Source: Panopea generosa (taxonomy: Eukaryota > Mollusca > Bivalvia > Adapedonta > Hiatellidae). From it: a DNA stretch of 64,000 bases. Where the stretch lies: the NCBI GenBank assembly GCA_029582155.1, contig CM055907.1, positions 14,126,974-14,190,973 of the forward strand. The letters are read 5' to 3'. The translations under genes were made by a program, and so were the position numbers. Below the pieces are notes generated by a model. It was not told the origin of the DNA and did not search any database. It was given only the letters and a program-made list of their open reading frames with translations. Shown here piece by piece: positions 23,860 to 36,000 of the stretch (its first letter is position 1; each line of letters starts with the position of its first letter).

Positions 23860-24040
23860 AATTGGGTCGGTGAAGTAGCAACACATTTGAACACGTTGAT
23901 TGGTCAGTTGCTTTAGAGAAAGTTTTAATGGCGTCATAGTATAGTAAGCGTTCAACTGATATAAATTGTGGGACAGGCATAAAATTCTCTGGGTTTTTTT
24001 CCATTGGGGGTTAATAGACTTGATCCTGGAGAGATATCAG
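23860..24040 (-). mobile_element. Old copy of the dispersed element behind the 118-bp satellite
   Basis: It shares ACACGTTGATTGGTCAGTTGC in inverted orientation, plus GTAAGCGTTCAA and a GGAGAGATATCAGGA-like end, with 55877-56090, 59046-59286 and the array at 50721-52490. It is diverged and lies in 3' flanking DNA of the lectin-type gene. Confidence 0.6.
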
Positions 24041-24215
24041 GATCTATATATAGACTATTATTTTATTGGAAGGCGGTATTTCATAACACATTTGTTCACG
24101 TGGATTAACCAGTATTGGTTAAAACATATTTTATTTCCAGTATTTCCAGATAAATAATTACAGTTTTCAAAATATAAAGTACTAGAATGAGAGAATACCA
24201 TTCGTATAAAGTTTT

Positions 24216-25255
24216 TCACCAAAAAAGCTTAATATGTACAGTGTAACATAGTGGTGCATTTAGGGATATGATAACACAACAGCTTAATATGTACAGTGTA
24301 ACATAGTGGTACATTTAGGGATATGATAACACAATAGCTTAATATGTACACTGTAACATATTGGTACATTTAGAGATGCGATGAAACAATAGCTTAATAT
24401 GTACGATGTAACATAGTGGTACATTTAGAGATGCGATAACACAATAGCTTATTATGTACAGTGGTACATTTAGGGATAAAATAACACAATAGCTTAATGT
24501 GTACGGTGTAACATAGTGGTACATTTAGGGATACGATAACACAATAGCTTAATATGTACGGTATAACATAATGGTACATTTAGGGATGCAATAACACAAT
24601 AGCTTAATATGTACGGTGTAACATAGTGGTACATTTAGGGATGCAATAACACAATAGCTTAATATGTACGGTGTAACATAGTGGTACATTTAGGGATGCA
24701 ATAACACAATAGCTTAATATGTACGGTGTAACATAGTGGTATATTTAGGGATGCGATAACACAATAGCTTAATATATACGGTGTAACATAGTGGTATATT
24801 TAGGGTAGCGATAACACAATAGCTTAATATGTACGGTGTAACATAGTGGTACATTTAGGGATGCAATAACACAATAGCTTAATATGTACGGTGTAACATA
24901 GTGTTACATTTAGGGATGCAATAACACAATAGCTTAATATGTACGGTGTAACATAGTGGTGCATTTAGGGATGCAATAACACAATAACTTAATATGTACG
25001 GTGTAACATAGTGGTACATTTAGGGATGCAATAACACAAAAGCTTAATATGTACGATGTAACATAGTGTTACATTTAGCGATGCGATAACACAATAGCTT
25101 AATATGTACGGTGTAACATAGTGGTACATTAAGGGATGCGATAACACAATAGCTTAATATGTACAGTGGTACATTTAGGGATACGATAACACAATAGCTT
25201 AATGTGTACAGGGTAACATAGTGGTACATTTAGAGATACGATAACACAAAGCTTT
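24216..25255. repeat. 55-bp tandem repeat array (about 18-19 copies)
   Basis: The unit contains AGCTTAATATGTACGGTGTA and ACATAGTGGTACATTTAGGG; copies at 24601 and 24656 give the 55-bp period. A few units have internal deletions (near 24456 and 25164). Confidence 0.95.
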
Positions 25256-25284
25256 TTTGTCACTGAACAAATTTGTAAATAAAT

Positions 25285-25318
<34 letters not shown>

Positions 25319-28300
25319 CATGCAATATGGGTATTGATGTTTTACTATTTGAATTGTTCAAAAGATAACTTATGGGACTTCTGGCGATGGGATCGGTGAT
25401 ATCTGGGTTCATGGTGTATATGTATATATTTGCTTATATTACGTTTACATAATACAATATTGTGTTATGACAAATTGCATAAAAATATACAGTTTTAATC
25501 TATATAGAAATTGAAATTATATATTTTATTATAGCTTTCTTACTACAAATATTTTTAACAAGTTTATTGTATTATTGAGGAGGTTTGAGAAGCTATCATA
25601 GCTTTATGGATGCATCCATGAGGATGTACGAGTAAGCATGAGTCAGTGTGAGTGCTACATATATAAAATGGATATTGATTTAAATATATGTAACGATTTT
25701 TTCAGATCTTACAGTCTTACATAAACTGATTTTTTTGTTTTGTTATGACTTTTTTGTTCAAGCGCGTTCAAGAGTGTGTTTATAGACGACAGAATTTGAA
25801 CTTTATTTGTCAAAAAATATCCGGAAATACTGATATGCTTACGTGTGTTCGTTATGTTGTTTTCTTTTATTAAAACAACATGGAAGTATGATAAGATATA
25901 TATTATTCATATATCTATAAATAAAACCAACATTCTGTTCTATTCTAAAATGTCACGTGACTGGTGTTTTTTTAATTCTGTACATATGCGCGCCTCACCA
26001 TAACGTATTATACACCTAATTGACTTGACACAAGCTGTCAATCAAACAATTTGATAATCCAATCAGCGATGGATATTGGTTGCTATCTTCCATTTTCCTT
26101 AGACAAATTAACGGTATCTATGTAAATCATATATTATATTGTTCTCGTACGCATTGTAGTGTAAATCTCATGCGTCTTTTCGTTCGATATGGTTTTTTTC
26201 TACCATTATATGTACTCGCACAATATAATCAAATATTGTATAAACACTGTAAAATAACCTTTTAATATCAATCCAGCTGGTAGAAATAAAAAATAAAGTA
26301 ACAATAGTAAATGTACATTTTAATACAACCATTTATTACATCAAGTACGATAAATCTGTCTAGTTTACTAAGATAGAAATTGTACATCAACTAATCGTTT
26401 ATACAATTAAAAGATAATACAAATTGCTATACATGTACAGAAGTGTCAAATCGTAAAAATAGTTATATACAGAAACATATACGTAGAAAAAAGGAAGTTA
26501 CGTCGCTTTCTGACGTCCTGTAGAATGAAAATGCTTTTGTTCGACTTGCATCCCGATATGGTTATGTTTAATCATATATTGTTTCATAAAGAAAAAAGAT
26601 ATGAATGTTGTTATTAAATAAAGACATAAATTATGTAGAACTTGTGTTGTAAGTCTAACGCTTGAACCAGTGTTAGGAATCGGAACAAGAAACAGAACAT
26701 AATTCGTTTTAAAGTAAAGGTATTTCAATATTGCCGCAATAAAACGCATATTTGAATAGTTAAAAGTTTGTAAAGTTGATATAATATATAATTTTCAAAA
26801 ATAAATAATGTTTAGTCAATATGGTGGTGGTCAGACACATTGCTCAAATATATTGAAACCATTCATACATAATTAACTGTCAACGTTAATTCAAGATCAT
26901 TTTGAGAGAAAGAAAGAAAACCACATGAATGTCAATGCGATTTTATGACGATCCGTATCCCCTGAAATCGACATCAACGTCGAATACTGCGTATCAGATA
27001 CCCGAGGATTCGGCACCCGATACGCATTATGTAAGGTCTCACTTCACTGTTGAATTTTGTTGTTTGCTCTATATAAAATAAGGTCTAGGGTTTCCACGGT
27101 AATATAGATTCCACATAGATTATTTCAAAATATTTTTTTTCATAGCAGAATCTATCCCCATCTCAAAAGTCACAAATAACTGGTTGGCTGACAAGCTTGT
27201 TTGTTTTTAAAAACTGTGCAGTGACACCCCAAGATCGTTTTTAAGTCCACAAATGCTCATAAATACATGTATAAACATGTATAGTCAATGTTTTAACACC
27301 AGTGATATCGTATTGCATTATATAATATGCCAGCTTTTGCTCTACTCATCTGCAGCAAGAAACAACAACCACTACGAACCATTTTGAAACACTTTTTTAA
27401 GCATAAGAATCATGTTACCTTGGTAAAAAAGGGGCTCAACTGCGTACTGAGACGTATTTACAATAGATGTCATGCTATACTGGATGTTAACGGGGATCTA
27501 CTCACTATCACGGTCTATGATTATTGTTTGTTTACCCACAAATAGTTAACATACAATGTTTATTTATGTTTGCGTGTATTAATAGTTTGTATGTGCTGTA
27601 TACGGCTACAAAATTCAAATATATGAATATACTTTAAGCCCACTGCCATAAAAACGCCATCATAATTTAGATTGTTTACAAATATGCAATATAAATGAAA
27701 TAATATCATATAGATGGACAAATAACAAACGATTATCGAGAGTTTGAGCAAAGCTAATAATGAATCAATAAACTAGTTATTCAGAAGACTAAATAATAAA
27801 AACAAATATTTATTAATTACAAATGATTACACAATTATGTAAACTATGTACAATGAGTGTTATTTAATTCTTATGTATGCATATCATGCCAGCTAATAAA
27901 TATTTTTCCAAAGTGTCATCAGATAAATACAAAATTGTTCGTATTCTAAATGTAAATGCATGTATATGTTAATTCAAAAATGGCGCATGCCTTAATCTGG
28001 GTTGCGTTCTGATCGCTTTAACAGTTATTTTGTTTGCAAACGTTTGTTAACAGAACTAAACTAAACAACATGTCCGCTATAAACGTTTGCTAACAGAGCA
28101 TTTTGTTAGTTGTTATCGTGTGTGTTTAATCATGTGATTTAAAGACAAATGGAGGGACAGCGCCGATGTAGTCCGATTTCCTTTTACTTTTCGTTTTTTT
28201 ATTTGGTTATCGTTGGCATTTACAAACAGAGTTCACATAGTTAACCGTACTGAACGCAGCCCTGCTTTAGTTTTAAATTATGTAATTATGAAATTTAACC

Positions 28301-29312
28301 CTTTACTTCATATGGACACCTGCACTGTTTTCTGCTCTATCAGAATAGATAGGTAAAATGTATCTATTCATGGAAATTGACTATGTGTGGCTTTTGAGTT
28401 TGGAAGAGTCCAGTTAAAATGCCAATGAAGTAAAGAGTTGAACACTCGCACATGAATTGATCTGGTTCGATGTTTAAGCGTACTATAAAACAATCTTGAG
28501 ATTTTGTATGTAATGGTTTCTATTTACCGCATGCATAAATATTTAGTACGCTTTTGAACATATCCGTTTCTCGATGTTCAAAATATTCATGTGTAGGAGT
28601 AACCCATGATTGCGATACAGTATATAAACAGCAATGTGCTACATTGTATAAATATGTAATAAATTGGTTCAAAATATGTAATGTTATATTTTATATATAG
28701 TCTCTTATAATTCTTTATAGAATGGTGTGGCTAGTTGTTCAATGTATTTTATATAGTGTATAAACTGTGTTTTAATCATGATGATACTTAAATAAAGAAA
28801 TATCTATCTACAATTGGCATCGATATTATCATTACCTCATGTCTACGAAACTATATCGTCGGTCTCCATACCGTGCTACGCCTTCCATCCGTGTGATAGT
28901 GGCCTTTTTATCAAACACAAAACATGTGTATAGTTATAATTAGCTATGACACAGCTTAGACCAAATGATTCAAGCGATTATCACCTATAATCCCATCTCC
29001 TAACATTTCCCTTGACTTAACTGGATAGTATACTGAACAGACATCTCTATAGTATATCCTATTTGTTCTAATTAATTCTATAGCAGTTAAAAAACATTTC
29101 TGGATACATATAATTAACTAACTGTTACATTCTATTGCGGGTGACAGTGATATGTCTACCTTCGGAACAGTATTATCAACCTCGAAATGAATTTAACAAT
29201 CACTGGACAACAATTCCCCAGAGTGACAAATTCACTATCACCCTTAGCAAAACGTATTATATATCCATTATGTACAAACTACGCTTGAGATAATATGATT
29301 TAAAACAACCAA
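25256..29312. other. Intergenic region between convergent genes
   Basis: It holds a (GA)n run at 25289-25315, a dispersed-repeat copy near 26045-26115 (AATCCAATCAGCGATGGATA), and a 440-bp dispersed repeat at 27028-27470. No exon with coding character was recognised. Possible AATAAA poly(A) signals occur but cannot be assigned. Confidence 0.55.
27028..27470. mobile_element. Second long copy of the AGGTCTCACTTCAC repeat family
   Basis: Homologous along its length to 15366-15830: TATATAAAATAAGGTCTAGG, CATCTGCAGCAAGAAA and AGCATAAGAATCATGTTACC. The apparent open frame at 27327-27545 is part of this repeat. Confidence 0.75.
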
Positions 29313-29317
29313 GTGTA

Positions 29318-29797
29318 TGTTTCTGTTGTTGTAGTTGTTGTTGTTGATGTTGTAGTTGTTGTTGTTGTCGTAGTTGTTGTTGTTGTTATTGTTGTTGTTA
29401 CTGTTGTCGTTGTCGCAGTTTTTGTTGTTGTAATTGCTGCTACTGCTGTTGCTGTTATTGTTATTGTTGTTGCTGTTGTTATTGTTGCTGTTGTTGGTGG
29501 TGGTGTTGTTGTTGGTGGTGGTGGTGTTATTGTTGTCGCTGCTGCTGCTGTTGTTGTTGTTATTGCTTTTGTTGTTGGTGGTGGTTGTAGTGGTGGTTTT
29601 ATTATTGTTGTTGCTGCTGCTGATGTTGTTGTTGTTGCTGCTGCTGCTGTTGTTGTTGTTGATATAGTTGCTGTTGTTGTTGTTGTTGTTGTTGGCGGTG
29701 GTGTTGTTGTTATTATTATTGTTGGTGATTGTGTTGTCTTGGCTGCTGCTGCTGTTGCTTTTGCTGTAGCTGCTGCTGTTGTTGTTGTTGCTTTCAA
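29318..29797. repeat. TTG/CTG trinucleotide array
   Basis: About 480 bp of GTT, GCT and GGT triplets. In every frame it gives low-complexity open frames (poly-Val/Ala, poly-Leu, poly-Asn/Ser, poly-Thr) on both strands; none is taken as a gene. It begins about 60 bp past the stop of the LRP-like gene and so probably lies in its 3' UTR or just beyond. Confidence 0.95.
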
Positions 29798-29854
29798 GCC
29801 GATACCCAATATTACCCAGCGTCACCGACAATGTTATGTGTCCTCGTTCTTCAT

Positions 29855-30050
29855 TTACATAGGAGAATATCTAACGATATTTCCGCTAGCACGCACATCT
29901 TCCGAACTACAATTAAACGAAGGGTTTTCTATTCCAGAATCGAAGTTCGGCTCGTCTTTACCTGGGTCGGGAAACGTTATCCGATAAAAAGTATCTACCC
30001 GTGAAGTGTCCTCAACCAGCAAATCGTGTCGTATTGAAGTACGTCTGAAC
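29855..30050 (-). CDS. LRP-like exon 17: cytoplasmic tail and stop
   Basis: Acceptor TTTCTTTCAG, then RFRRTSIRHDLLVEDTSRVD, TFYRITFPDP, PNFDSGIENPSFNCSSEDV and RYSPM, ending in TAA at 29857-29855. The sequence GIENPSF holds an NPxF motif, a variant of the NPxY endocytic signal of LDLR-family tails. The start phase 2 matches the membrane exon. Confidence 0.8.
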
Positions 30051-33000
30051 CTGAAAGAAAAAAATTATTATCTACTTTACATCTATAATGTTTAAATTTA
30101 AATTTGTGATCTTGTGGTAGAGCACCGGCCCCACGATCGAACAGTTGTTGGTTCGATCCTCCGCCATGACTATATATGTGTGGTGTCTTGGGAAAGGCAC
30201 TCTTTCCGCACATGCTTAATACTGGCTCTACCAAGGAAGACTTCGACCGTGATAGGTATGAGTTGTAATAAAGTGTTTCACAATAGAAGTAACATAAATA
30301 AGTTTAAACTAAACTAAAGTTTAATCGAGGTTTAACAACATGTTCAACACATTTCAGGTTATATATGGCATTTCCAGTTTTATTTGTGGAGGGAGGCCTC
30401 AGAATGAATCTGAGTAGAGCCACTGTCCTTCCACAAGTAACTGGCAAACTTTCTCACATAAAGTTTTTGGAGCGAGCGGAACTCTAACCTACGACCCCAG
30501 AGGTAAGTGATCTTGAGACGACGCCTTAGACCACACCGCCACATAGGACCCTCTTCAAAGTTTAAATACAGACCATGCTTAAAGTTGTGTTCAGCATTTT
30601 AATTTATTTCCACAATATTTAACAAAAATTAAAATGAAAATGGCAAAGATAAATTAGATGTTGTACTTCATAAAACTATAGACAATGAATGTATAAACAA
30701 AAATAGAGATTTTGTTATAAAGTATAAAATAATTCTGTTTAAAACGTAAACTAAAAAGAGAGGGAAAATGTTCGACTATATGAATGGACTCTTCCGTAAC
30801 CTTTGTCTCATGTTTCAATAATTGACCTGATACGAGAGCGACTAAAGCTCCACCAACTGGCCACGTGGCGTTGTTTATCCAAGTAAATACAATGTAATAC
30901 GATGTAGTGTTCACCTAGATACGGTTCGATTGTCTAAAGAAAATGGCAGTATAGCAACCTATTTCGATTGCTTATTGGATTAGTATCTTGTTTGACAGCC
31001 CGCGTCAGGTCAGCTAATCTTGAATGACATATTTACATGTAACTGATTGGTATTAACGTCTTACTGCTCCTAGGACATAATCCAACATTTAAGAACTATA
31101 TCCTTTGTTAGAATTCATGTAAAACCACTTTTTTAAAAAAGCTGTATACAATGATTGCTTTGATTTAGTCTCCTTCATATGATAATTCTTAAGATCACAT
31201 ACCTCATGACACCAATATAGAAACTAACTTTATAAGATTGTATATTCCGTTCTAATCCATATTTGTTCCTAAACTTATGTGTATATATGTACATTTGAAT
31301 GAATAAATATGTTTAAACCAAGACGACAATAGGATTAAACATATATTGATGATGATGATAATAAGTTGATTTATCGTCTCCTCCGATTTCCCATATGGGC
31401 AACGCCTCCAGAAGAGTATTAGTAATTTTAGATTTTTGGAGATAAGTGCAGAGAATACAGAAGACGTTTTTGTAGCGTCCCTGGTTCTTTAACATGCCTA
31501 GTGTTAAGCACCGATACATGGGACCTCAATTTTTGTGAAAGTCTCATCCGAAAGTATTGTTTTAATTGGAGGAGCGTGGTATCGAACCTGCGACCCCTGG
31601 GTTCGCAGTCCAATGCCTTAACTACATATATTGGTAAAATAACGTACCTTTTATAAACATACACCGCACCGAATGCTATTACCAACACAGCTATGACGCC
31701 GAGAACAGATAAACCAATAGCCATTGCTGGACTCTCTGGAAACAAAGGATCACAATAAACTTATGTATTCTTATAATAAAGCATAAAAACTAATCTTAAA
31801 ATATCACCGAAATGACACAATTTCTAACTCAACAAAACAGTTAAGATCTATCTTTTGTGAAACACATATCTAATGTACAAGTCAGTTGAACATTTGAGTT
31901 TAACCACCGATAACATTGTCAAAAGATAATATACGTACGCCAAAATTGATGCTGTTGTTTTTTTTTTAAATTTCAAACATTAGATGGTGGTACATTTAGT
32001 CACTCATTTAATCATCCCGTGATAGGTGTAGCAAGGTCGGGGCGAGCCACCCCGCCATACACCTTACAAAATTACATATAATATGAAATAAATATAGTTG
32101 TTAAAGTTGTAAAAGAAAAGTATGTGTTGTTTTTTTCTTTTGAAAATTATGTTGAAATATATTTAGTTTAGTGTTTAATCTCATTTGACAACCAATGAAA
32201 TCGCTTCAGTTTTTAAAATTGTGTCGCTCTTATTTGTTAAAACAGCCTACAAAATAATTTATTTATTAAGTTCGTTCTAAATTATTAAGAAGTTCGTTAT
32301 CGCTGCCCACGCTTGAATGGCATTGTACAGACTCCTCCCTTGATTCAAATCTAAGCGAGTCATCTATAAACTACAAAGCTGCGCGAGCTATGCTTAGAAA
32401 CGGCCTGAGCAAACGTCAACTTTCAAACGTCAATCATCGCATCATTCATCGTAGCTCCAGCCCAAAGTCAGTCAAATGACGTCAAACTGTCAGTCAAATG
32501 ATGTTTAACACTAATCTCCCTGCGGTCGCTCCCTTTGGGTTTCTTAATTGCTAAATCTTTGCATAATGAACACTATCACTAAAATTTAATATTTGATTCT
32601 ATCTTATGACCACATTCTTCTGATTAAAAGAAAATGTATTATGAATTTTCAAAAACGTAATATGATTTATTTATATCATTACGAGCAATCAGAACTGGTT
32701 CTACACTGTTAACTATAGTTTTGTTAAAGATAGTTTAATATAGTTAAAGATAGTTTTGTTAAAGATAGTTAGAGATAGTTTTGTTAAAAATAGTTAAAGA
32801 TAGTTAAAGACAAAAACGTATGTAATTATTTACCTCTTTCATTTTGCATATGGCTTTTAGCAGATGAAATACTATTATATACGACTTTTCGATCCGCAAA
32901 TGTTAAAAATAGTGAAAATAAGGTCAAACGGTCTAATGTAAGTCTTCGGAAAACGCCATGGTGGTAGCTGACCATTTGAATAATGCTTAAATAATTCAAA

Positions 33001-36000
33001 TTCTAACAAAAACCTATGTAACTATTTACCTCTTTCATTTTGCATATGACTTTTAGCAGATGAAACATGGACATCTATTTCTGCAACATAACCAAAGTAT
33101 CAACATTACACAAAACCTAAAAGCAATTTATAAAGAAAAGAGAAAAGACAAGGTTAGTGCCTTTCCGTACAAAGTTTATTAGGTGAGGCTTAGAAAACGC
33201 AACAATTGCGAGGTTCTGCCGAGCCATTCATGCATTTTCGTGCTGAACCTTATAAACTTTGTAGAAAAAGACATTTTATTTATACTGTTAGATAAGCAAG
33301 TAACGTTTTGAAAGAATAGAGGATTGAGATAGCAGAACTAAGCTTCTAATTATTAACTAAAAATAAAAATTAAGTATGTTTATTTGTTATGTATTTTAAT
33401 AAATTAACAAAAAAAAACAATAATATGTAATTGTTTTCTTACCATATATATCGAAATTAACTAGTAAAAATTAAAATAAATTAAAACAAACAAGTTGTTA
33501 TCAGTCGAAAGTGCCAGCTTCAGTCGCAACATCTCGGACAATGAAATTTACACGAAGAAATCCAAGTAATATGAAATTGATGTTTATTTGGTTACCCCAT
33601 TATTATATCTAATAATGACTTGTGATAGGGTGAAAGCGTTTACAAATCTTTCTCTCTCTTAATTCCATATTATCTTTATCGGAAATGTCAAACATGTAAA
33701 CAATAGCTCAAAGTCGGTCCGCTCTTTTAAGAAATACACATTTATATAGTTATTTATTTACTCGCCTTTTAAAAAAAAAAGTAGAAGTCTTTAGGAATGG
33801 TTTCAACAATACTATGAAGTTAACCCATTTATTTACGATTATTTTTGTTATTACAAAAAATGTGCATTTCGGAAGTATAACGAGTCTTTAAGACCATCAT
33901 TTAACGATAGTCTATTATATTTAATAAAAGGGTCATGTTCGAAGGAATGCTATAAAGAAAAGCATATATTTAGTGATTCATATCAATATGCTAGTCTCAC
34001 ATTAAGCAGATTTTCGTTCAAACTGTATTTATTTACAATACGTGGCCGAGTGGTCTAAGGCACCGTCTCAAGATCATTTATCGCTCACCAATAAGTCCCT
34101 CTCGCTCCAAAAACTTCATGTGAGAAAGTTTACCAGTTACTTGTGGAAAGACGGCGGTTCTACTCAGATTCATTCTGAAGTCTTCCTTAAACAAATATAA
34201 CCTGAAATGTGTTGAAAATGGCGTAGAAATATATATATAAAAAAATAAAATGATATACATATATCATGCGTCATACCATTCATTTCCCTGCAGGGAACAT
34301 TGCCGTGTTTTCCTTCGTCTGAGCATGCGCACTTATAGTCTTTTTTAGAAATCGGCAAACATAAGTGGCTGCAGGTACTTTGTAGGCATTTACTAAAAGC
34401 TGATAAAAGAGATAATATTGTCATGTCATTAACAGTATAACTTTGAACTTGACAAACTTGATATTGTTCACATACATTGTTTGCTGTTCGGTAAAATATT
34501 CGTTTGAGTTCAGTACAAATATCTTATCTCAAATCTTATTTAATTTATCCGGTAGGTAATTAAGATCTCCTTATTATATGCCCTTTAAATCATTGTGCAT
34601 AAAGCAATGGATATGTACCAACTTTCATTTAAATCCAGACAGGAATAAGCATGAAACAAACTTTTTGAAATTCACCACCTACTTAGTCAAAATTCACAAT
34701 TACATTAGGGTCAGGTATGTAGACTATTTGCAGCGGTTGAAAGTGTTATTCCATGCCTGGTTAACGTTCGAATAAAAATGCATCAAAATATGTGGATGAG
34801 AAAGATGTCTTGTTTTTTAAACAAACATCATACATATTAAATTGGGTCAAGGTCAATGAGGTCGGGAAGTATCGCCTTGTTACTGATGCAATTGTGAATT
34901 TTGACTTTGCGAGTGGTACATTTAAAATATGTTTAACATGCTTACTCCTGTCTGAATTTAAATGAAATTATCTGAAAATATGCCCAATGAATTTGTTCAT
35001 TAGAGTGTAAATTAAAATATCGAATTAGCAAACTCGTGTTGACGAAATGTCAATATATGCAGGTAACCGATTACAACTTTTGTTGAGTGTACTCTGCTAT
35101 TGCAATGAAACATATCCGTCGTGGGTTCGATTCCCCGCACCACTAAATGTGAGATGTCCTGTAGTAAAATAAACAGAAAACTATACCCAACAGGAGATGC
35201 AGTATTTAAAAGACGCCTCCACAAAAGCAGTATGAACGCAATTAATATACAGAATACTTAAAATTGGAATAAAAAGTACAATGCATATATAGATAAGAAG
35301 TGACAACAGCGGTCAACGCTTTCGAATGGCCAGTAACAAAAACGCCACGGGGGAGCGCAGACCTCGATAACAGATACACCCAACCTCGCTCTTTACCCCG
35401 GCGTCACATCATAAAATGAGATATTGTAATCAAATGTATCACCCGTCAGACTAGAATTTTACTTTTACAAATACGACAGCATCCACATGTGTATATTGTA
35501 AAACAAAGAAATGCTTAGTAATAAATATATATTTCAAACATAAAAGACAATGATGCTATATGAAGAACACTTTATCCGCATATTAATTAATTGTTATACA
35601 CAAGAACACTTTAAGGGTGACTCGATTTGTGTAAAACAAACCGTTTAAAACAATAAAAAAACACAATAAAATTATACAGATAGTGACGAAGAAAGTGCTA
35701 ACGTTATGGACAAGTATATGGAGCATTCAGGTATCACTACACAGTTGAATTTTGTTCTTGGTTCTATATAAAATAAGGTCTAAGATTTCAACGTTAAAAT
35801 TTATTTCCCATAGACTCTTTTTTAAAGTATTCTTTACGATAGCAGGAATGAATCCGTACATAAAATTGGTAATATAAAAAAAGGTCTCACTACACAGTTG
35901 AATTTTGAGCTTGGTTCTATATAAAATAAGGTCTCACTACACAGTTGAATTTTGTTCTTAGTTTATACTAATTTATTTTAGCTCAATTGCGATGAAAGCT

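Noticed and set aside
24216-25255. Regular 55-bp array considered as a CRISPR array
   Set aside because: The whole unit repeats without unique spacers, and the host DNA is eukaryotic. It is a satellite.
29268-29987. Long open frames on both strands (poly-Asn/Ser, poly-Thr, poly-Val, poly-Leu)
   Set aside because: They are six-frame translations of the TTG/CTG triplet array. The low complexity and openness in every frame are explained by the repeat.
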